This document shows, piece by piece, positions 61,084 to 64,000 of a DNA stretch of 64,000 nucleotides. The stretch lies in NCBI GenBank assembly GCA_001777915.1, contig MFFN01000004.1, positions 743,744 to 807,743 on the forward strand, given 5' to 3'. The notes under the pieces are model-generated. The model saw nothing but the letters and a program-made list of their open reading frames with translations, searched no databases and was not told the origin of the DNA. Made by a program: the position numbers and the translations under genes. This stretch comes from Candidatus Edwardsbacteria bacterium RifOxyA12_full_54_48 (GTDB taxonomy: Bacteria > Edwardsbacteria > AC1 > EtOH8). Numbering within the stretch: the stretch's first letter is position 1; the number at the start of each line of letters is the position of its first letter.

Positions 61084-62982
61084 ATGTGCGGCATAACCGG
61101 CGTTTTCAACTACAATTCGGACCGGCCGATCGATCCGGAATCATTGAACCGGATGTGCGCTTCGATAGCCCACCGCGGCCCGGACGACCAGGGGATGTTC
61201 TTTGACAATGACGCCCGGATAGGGCTGGGACACCGCCGCTTGAGCATCATAGATCTGGCCACCGGGGCCCAGCCGATGTCCAGCGCGGACAAAAACATCT
61301 GGATAGTGTTCAACGGCGAGATATATAATTTTCCGGAACTTAAAAAGGAGCTGATAGCCGGGGGATTTCGGTTCAAAACCACCTCCGACACCGAAGTGAT
61401 AATATACCTGTATCAGGCATACCGGGAGAAGGCCCTGGAGAGGTTGAACGGGATCTTTGCCTTGGCCATCTACGACAAAAAAGAGCGCAGCCTGCTGCTG
61501 GCCCGGGACAAGTTCGGGGTCAAACCCCTGTATTATCATGACGACGGCCAGAGAATATCGTTCGGCTCCGAGATCAAGACCATCCTTCAGGATAAGACTT
61601 TTACCAGGAACATCGACCTCCAGGCGCTGGATAATTACCTGACTTTCAGGTACAGCCCCTCGCCTCAGACCCTGATCCAGGGCATAAACAAGCTGCCGCC
61701 GGGGCACTGCCTCAAGATAATGCCGGGCCGAGAACCCTGGCAGTCCCGGTTCGACAATAAAGCCCCCAAGACCGACCGGACCATAAAAGAAAGCGACGCC
61801 ATAGCTAGGTACCAGGAGTTGCTGGAGAACGCCGTCAAGCGGCAGATGATCAGCGATGTTCCGGTGGGTCTGTTTCTCAGTGGAGGGGTTGATTCGGCGG
61901 TGCTCGGCACCCTGATGCAGAAGAACCATGACGGCAAACTGAAGACCTTCTCCATAGGCTTCAGGGGAAAAGGGGATCACAACGAGTTGGATGATGCCCG
62001 AAAAACCGCCCGATGGATAGGATCGGAACACCACGAAATGCTGCTGGAGAAAAAAGAGTATCTGGATTTTTTTGCCCGTTCATTTTATTATGTCGAGGAG
62101 CCGGTGGCCGAGACCACCATTCCGGCCCTGTATTATGTGTCAAAGCTGGCGGCCCGGGACCTGAAAGTGGTGCTGGCCGGGCAGGGGGCCGACGAGCCGA
62201 TGGCCGGATATCCCAGATATTTTGGCATCAGCCTGATACTCAAGTATCCCCGGCTCTGGAAGAACGGGCTGGTAAAAAGCCTGATCGCTAATTTGCCCCG
62301 CAACGAAAGGGCCAAAAGAACAGCATATGCCGGGGGGTTTGACCAGGAGCTGGACCGGTTTTTAGCGGTGCACACCATTTTTACCCCGGAGCAAAAGATC
62401 TTTCTGGTCCGGGAACCGCCTGCCGCGGTACGGGCAGATTCCGCCCGAACCTTGATGGCGGATCTCTACGGCCGAACATCATCATTAAGCGATCCTCTTT
62501 CCAAACTGCTGTATATCGACGCCCGGATGAACCTTTCCGACGATCTGCTGCTCTTCAACGACAAGATGGCCATGGCCAATTCCCTGGAGATGCGGGTGCC
62601 GTATCTGGATCTGGAGCTGATGGACTTTCTGGAATCACTGCCGGTAAACCTTAAACTCCGGGGCAGAACCGGAAAATACATCCATAAAAAAGCCGCCGGG
62701 AAATGGCTGCCCGGGGAGATCATAAACAGAAAGAAACGCGGGTTTGCCACCCCCATGGACCAGTGGCTCCAATCGGGCCTGTCCGATACGGCCAAACGGC
62801 TGTTCGCCCTTCCCGATTCGGCCTGCCGGCAATATTTCAATCTGGATTATATCAATGGTCTTATAGACAGCCATATCAAACGGCGCCATAATTATCAAAG
62901 GCATATCTTCATGTTACTGTCGTTCGAGATCTGGCATAAGACATTTTTTGAAAACAAGGAAGTCGATATCGGCGCTAATTGA
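61084..62982 (+). CDS. asnB: Asparagine synthase-type amidotransferase, copy 2
   Basis: 632 aa. Cys2 glutaminase (CGITGVFNYNS; RGPDDQGM; NGEIYNFPELKKEL), then the synthase loop S266-G-G-V-D-S-A, GQGADEPMAGYPRYF and NDKMAMANSLEMRVPYLD. It is clearly homologous to the gene at 52851 but not a recent copy; for example FGVKPLYYHDD replaces LGEKPLHYALYD. In a polysaccharide locus it may amidate a uronic or nonulosonic acid group. Confidence 0.92.
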   Translation: MCGITGVFNYNSDRPIDPESLNRMCASIAHRGPDDQGMFFDNDARIGLGHRRLSIIDLATGAQPMSSADKNIWIVFNGEIYNFPELKKELIAGGFRFKTTSDTEVIIYLYQAYREKALERLNGIFALAIYDKKERSLLLARDKFGVKPLYYHDDGQRISFGSEIKTILQDKTFTRNIDLQALDNYLTFRYSPSPQTLIQGINKLPPGHCLKIMPGREPWQSRFDNKAPKTDRTIKESDAIARYQELLENAVKRQMISDVPVGLFLSGGVDSAVLGTLMQKNHDGKLKTFSIGFRGKGDHNELDDARKTARWIGSEHHEMLLEKKEYLDFFARSFYYVEEPVAETTIPALYYVSKLAARDLKVVLAGQGADEPMAGYPRYFGISLILKYPRLWKNGLVKSLIANLPRNERAKRTAYAGGFDQELDRFLAVHTIFTPEQKIFLVREPPAAVRADSARTLMADLYGRTSSLSDPLSKLLYIDARMNLSDDLLLFNDKMAMANSLEMRVPYLDLELMDFLESLPVNLKLRGRTGKYIHKKAAGKWLPGEIINRKKRGFATPMDQWLQSGLSDTAKRLFALPDSACRQYFNLDYINGLIDSHIKRRHNYQRHIFMLLSFEIWHKTFFENKEVDIGAN

Positions 62983-63081
62983 AAATCACGGCCTTGGCAG
63001 TAAAACATACATCCAATTATATTTGGGTGGAAAATAAATTCGACAGAACATACGACATTAATGTCAGCAGGGTAATTATCC

Positions 63082-64000
63082 GTGAAAATTGTTAATATTG
63101 TTGGGGCCCGTCCCAACCTGATGAAAATAGCGCCACTCCTGACAGAGATGGGCCGTTATCCGGATATGAGCCCCATTCTTATTCATACCGGCCAGCATTA
63201 TGACGATAATATGTCCACGGCGTTCTTTAAAGACCTGGAATTACCCCAACCTGATTACAATCTGAATGTTGGCTCAGGGACCCATACCTGGCAGACAGCA
63301 AATGTGATGCTCAAGCTGGAGCCGCTGCTGAAAGAAATAGCCCCCGATATGATACTGGTGGTGGGCGACATAAACTCGACCCTGGCTGCGGCGCTGGTTG
63401 CCGCCAAGATGGGCCTTCCGCTGGCCCATATTGAAGCCGGATTGAGGAGCTTTGACCGGTCAATGCCGGAAGAGATCAACCGAGTGGTCACCGATGCTTT
63501 ATCGGATCACCTTTTTACCACGGAACGCAGCGCCAATGAAAATTTGCGGCGCGAGGGCATTCCTCGAAAAAAAATACATTTCGTTGGCAATGTAATGATA
63601 GACACCCTTCTCAAACACAAAAGACAGGCTGCGGCCCTGGGGATGCCGGGAAGGCACGGGGTTTCGGCCAAGGCCTATGCGGTCATGACCCTGCATCGTC
63701 CATCGAATGTTGATGTGCCGGAGTCCCTGAATAATATCTCTGATGTTCTATCAAGCATTCAGGGCCAGATTCCGGTATTATTTCCGGTTCACCCCAGGAC
63801 GGTAAAATGCCTGGAGACAAGCGGCCTTCGGAGCCGACTCGATGCCATGCCAAATGTGCATCTTCTGGAGCCGCTTGGTTATCTGGAGTTCCAGGGGTTA
63901 ATATCCCAGGCCCAGCTGGTGATGACCGATTCCGGAGGGATCCAGGAGGAAACCACCATCCTCGGTGTGCCCTGTCTGACCCTTCGCGACAATACCGAAA
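63082..64000 (+). CDS. wecB: UDP-N-acetylglucosamine 2-epimerase (partial, cut by window end)
   Basis: 306 codons are visible from GTG 63082 with no stop before the window edge. The start KIVNIVGARPNLMKIAPLL, then IHTGQHYDDNMSTAFF, VVGDINSTLAAALVAAK, HIEAGLRSFDRSMPEEINR and MTDSGGIQEETTILGVPCLT are all family hallmarks. It interconverts UDP-GlcNAc and UDP-ManNAc. A hydrolysing (NeuC-type) relative would feed ManNAc to a NeuB enzyme; which type this is cannot be decided from the part seen. Confidence 0.93.
   Translation, partial: MKIVNIVGARPNLMKIAPLLTEMGRYPDMSPILIHTGQHYDDNMSTAFFKDLELPQPDYNLNVGSGTHTWQTANVMLKLEPLLKEIAPDMILVVGDINSTLAAALVAAKMGLPLAHIEAGLRSFDRSMPEEINRVVTDALSDHLFTTERSANENLRREGIPRKKIHFVGNVMIDTLLKHKRQAAALGMPGRHGVSAKAYAVMTLHRPSNVDVPESLNNISDVLSSIQGQIPVLFPVHPRTVKCLETSGLRSRLDAMPNVHLLEPLGYLEFQGLISQAQLVMTDSGGIQEETTILGVPCLTLRDNTE

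Noticed and set aside
61141-62034. 297-codon minus-strand frame opposite the second amidotransferase
   Set aside because: The plus-strand protein has all AsnB motifs; the antisense frame shows no domain.
62983-63081. Weak stem (ATCCAA...TTGGGT) before the 2-epimerase gene as a terminator
   Set aside because: The stem is short, has no T-run and is followed by a gene of the same operon.
1-64000. CRISPR arrays, insertion sequences with transposases, prophage or rRNA genes
   Set aside because: No regularly spaced repeats, transposase, integrase, phage structural or rRNA sequences were seen.

Overview
The window looks like the chromosome of a Gram-negative, probably uncultivated bacterium. Signal-peptide beta-barrel proteins ending in F, an SLBB-type outer-membrane polysaccharide exporter and GT9/LPS-type transferases all point to an outer membrane. 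The C-terminal motif LGQNYPNPF in the GH18 protein is typical of FlgD/Por-type secreted-protein tails in the FCB group and neighbouring candidate phyla. Base composition is moderate to GC-rich, with several clearly AT-richer genes inside the polysaccharide locus. GTG and TTG starts and ATGA-type overlaps are common. I cannot name the species.

Layout. Positions 1-5128 (plus strand) hold a conserved 132-aa protein, a small beta-barrel protein, tRNA-Ala(GGC) with its own promoter, a membrane-anchored protein, an HNH nuclease, a PBP4-type D-Ala-D-Ala carboxypeptidase and a multi-pass membrane protein, closed by a bidirectional terminator. Positions 5147-9988 (minus strand) hold an ECF sigma factor, its zinc-finger anti-sigma factor and a six-repeat Ig-like secreted protein in one tight operon, preceded by a large outer-membrane barrel protein; a sigma-E-like promoter and a perfect inverted repeat lie in front of the sigma gene. 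Positions 10097-23545 (plus) hold a GH18-like secreted protein whose tail is broken by a 56-bp perfect palindrome, a phosphomanno/phosphoglucomutase, two tandem TMTC-like TPR membrane proteins, a methyltransferase, a DUF1189-like protein, histidinol-phosphatase, ThiD, a BatA/vWA protein and a coiled-coil membrane protein.

Positions 23608-64000 (plus, running off the end) are one very large surface-polysaccharide locus. It has three Wzx-like flippases, one Wzy-like polymerase/ligase, an SLBB exporter and a Wzz-like chain-length protein. It also carries many glycosyltransferases (GT2, GT4, GT9 and a capsule-type GT-B), methyltransferases, hexapeptide acyltransferases and deacetylases, including a deacetylase-GT4 fusion. 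Two AsnB-type amidotransferases, twin GT4s around an SDR epimerase, a heparinase II/III-like protein and a truncated UDP-GlcNAc 2-epimerase complete it. In its centre is a compact cytidylyltransferase / small HAD phosphatase / NeuB-cupin fusion module that should make a CMP-activated nonulosonic-acid-type sugar. The locus appears to be divided by a terminator at 34402 and a promoter at 34497 into two large transcription units, with a further promoter before the polymerase.

The most notable non-gene signals are: the palindrome inside the GH18 gene; a four-helix-bundle (S23-type) gene boxed by 16-bp inverted repeats exactly filling the gap between two sugar genes; the ECF promoter and inverted repeat; and a 12-mer (AATATGTTAAAT) shared by that inverted repeat and the leader of the export gene.
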